A stretch of DNA of 7,263 nucleotides from Ponticaulis sp. (lineage in GTDB: Bacteria; Pseudomonadota; Alphaproteobacteria; Caulobacterales; Hyphomonadaceae): positions 1 to 7,263 of the forward strand of contig PABS01000089.1 of the NCBI GenBank assembly GCA_002699325.1. Direction: 5' to 3'. Shown here in pieces: positions 6,148 through 7,263 of this stretch (the first letter of the stretch is position 1; each line of letters begins with the position of its first letter). The notes below the pieces were generated by a model, which saw nothing but the letters and a program-made list of their open reading frames with translations, was not told the origin of the DNA and searched no databases. The translations under genes were made by a program, and so were the position numbers.

Positions 6148-6966
6148 ATGTCAGATACTTCGCTTACCAGAATCGCAATCGCCGGTGCCGCCGGCCGAAT
6201 GGGCCAGGCGCTCTCCACGCTGTGTCTCGGAGGCGAGACCTTAAAGCTTGTCGGAGCCAGTGAAGCGCCGAGCTATCACAATATCGGAAAAGATGTTGGT
6301 GAGCTGATCGGCCTCGGTAAAACCGGGATTGTCCTGCGCTCTGATGTCGCCGCTGCTGCCGATGATGCACAGTGCTATGTCGACTTTACGCGTCCCAAAG
6401 TCACGCTGAATGCCATCTCTTCTCTACGGAAAACCGGGGTCCGCGCCCTCGTCATTGGAACGACCGGATTCAGTGATGATGAGATGGTCGCCCTGAAGGA
6501 GAATACCAGGGACTTTGCAATCGTGTATTCGGGGAATTTTTCGCTCGGTGTGAACATGTTAAGCGCGCTCGTTGAACGTGCGGCGAAGTCACTGGGCGAA
6601 GACTGGGACATTGAGGTCCTCGAAACCCATCATCGTCACAAGGTTGATGCGCCCTCAGGTACTGCGCTCCTGCTCGGCGAAGCTGCAGCCAGAGGGCGGG
6701 GCGGCGAGTTAAAAGACATGAAACTTCCGCCTTACGATGGGGTAACGGGCGAACGGCCACCAGGCCGGATTGGCTTTTCAGTGCGTCGCTCAGGTGGCGT
6801 TATCGGCGAGCACGAAGTCAGCTTTAGCTCGATGGAGGAGGTCCTCAGCCTTTCCCACTCGGCGCTGGACCGGAAAGTCTTCGCCCGTGGGGCACTTCGC
6901 GCGGCGAAATGGGTCGTCTCTCAGCCACCAGGTTTCTATTCGATGACGGACGTACTTGGTCTGTGA
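6148..6966 (+). CDS. dapB: 4-hydroxy-tetrahydrodipicolinate reductase
   Basis: DapB reduces the dihydrodipicolinate-level intermediate with NAD(P)H on the way to diaminopimelate and lysine, supplying both cell wall and protein synthesis. The 272 residues match the family length (E. coli 273). The Rossmann nucleotide loop is G13-AA-G16-RM-G19. DFTRP (79-83) and GTTG (104-107) line the cofactor site, YSGNFSLGVN (127-136) follows, and the catalytic segment ETHHRHKVDAPSGTA (159-173) contains H161 and K165. The start is unambiguous: the frame is closed by the TGA of the terB-like gene at 6115-6117, and no ATG, GTG or TTG lies between that stop and the ATG at 6148. No Shine-Dalgarno sequence is visible in the 30-base gap, so initiation may depend on coupling to the gene upstream. 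The last four bases overlap the amidase start. Confidence 0.97.
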   Translation: MSDTSLTRIAIAGAAGRMGQALSTLCLGGETLKLVGASEAPSYHNIGKDVGELIGLGKTGIVLRSDVAAAADDAQCYVDFTRPKVTLNAISSLRKTGVRALVIGTTGFSDDEMVALKENTRDFAIVYSGNFSLGVNMLSALVERAAKSLGEDWDIEVLETHHRHKVDAPSGTALLLGEAAARGRGGELKDMKLPPYDGVTGERPPGRIGFSVRRSGGVIGEHEVSFSSMEEVLSLSHSALDRKVFARGALRAAKWVVSQPPGFYSMTDVLGL

Positions 6967-7263
6967 GTGAGATCTGCTTTCAGCCTGCCTGGCGTCAGCT
7001 GGAGGCGCTGAATTCAGGTCGCCTGACCAGTGTCCAACTTTTGAATCTCCACATATACCGGTTTCAACGGATCAATCGGTCCATCAACGCCATCATCAAG
7101 ACCGATATTGAAAGAGCGCGCGAGCGTGCAAATGCGCTCGATCTGATGCGTTCAGAAGGCAAGATTCTGGGTCCGCTTCACGGCTTGCCGATGACGGTGA
7201 AAGAGACGTTTGACGTCGAGTCCATGCCGGCGTCTGCAGGCGCGCCGCAATTTGCGAAGCGTG
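6963..7263 (+). CDS. Amidase-signature family enzyme (partial, runs off the right edge)
   Basis: The first 100 codons are present. The segment GPLHGLPMTVKETFDV (70-85) is the conserved N-terminal part of the amidase signature family, with K80 as the expected catalytic lysine of the Ser-cisSer-Lys triad. The two serines lie beyond the window. Residues 1-60 form the usual N-terminal helices, including LTSVQLLNLHIYRFQRIN and the INAII stretch. The chosen GTG at 6963 overlaps the dapB stop in a GTGA arrangement, which favours translational coupling. A second GTG at 6967 is out of frame. Members of this family include GatA of the Asp/Glu-tRNA amidotransferase and many broad-range amidases. The N-terminal segment alone does not separate them, and nothing nearby (no gatB or gatC) points to GatA. 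Confidence 0.87.
   Translation, partial: MSEICFQPAWRQLEALNSGRLTSVQLLNLHIYRFQRINRSINAIIKTDIERARERANALDLMRSEGKILGPLHGLPMTVKETFDVESMPASAGAPQFAKR

Overview
The window looks like a chromosomal segment of an alphaproteobacterium, most plausibly from the Caulobacterales/Hyphomonadales side. This rests on a dnaK-dnaJ locus with an alphaproteobacterial-style heat-shock promoter, nearby dapB, moderately high GC, and CcrM-type GANTC sites concentrated in the intergenic regions. The lineage is an inference from gene content and could not be checked against a database. Almost all of the window is ordinary, well-conserved gene content. I see no mobile element, CRISPR array, tRNA, rRNA or phage gene.

Layout. 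At the left edge, on the minus strand, is the first 13 codons of a gene that runs off the window (1-40). It is preceded by alkB (94-699, minus), an oxidative DNA/RNA demethylase. A 241-bp divergent intergenic region (700-940) carries a convincing sigma-32 promoter (801-828) driving dnaK (941-2860, plus). A small predicted exported protein of unknown function (2884-3237) sits between dnaK and dnaJ (3274-4416). A GC-rich hairpin (4471-4493) and a 15-bp palindrome follow dnaJ. Next comes a metallo-beta-lactamase-fold lipoprotein (4521-5477), which ends at a long hairpin (5484-5520). A TerB-like protein (5629-6117), dapB (6148-6966) and the start of an amidase-signature enzyme (6963 to the right edge) form a tight same-strand run.

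How the genes work together. DnaK and DnaJ are the Hsp70/Hsp40 folding machine and are probably induced together by heat from the 801-828 promoter. The small exported protein between them would be co-transcribed, but it is predicted to leave the cytoplasm, so any chaperone role is doubtful. DapB belongs to the diaminopimelate/lysine pathway. The TerB protein and the amidase are linked to it by tight spacing, and the amidase by a 4-base overlap, rather than by any evident shared pathway.

The observations most worth a second look are the exported protein inside the chaperone operon, the surface-anchored MBL hydrolase, the intergenic GANTC concentration, and the dapB start that lacks a Shine-Dalgarno sequence and lies in the same frame as the terB-like gene. 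I find no strong evidence of a previously undescribed system.
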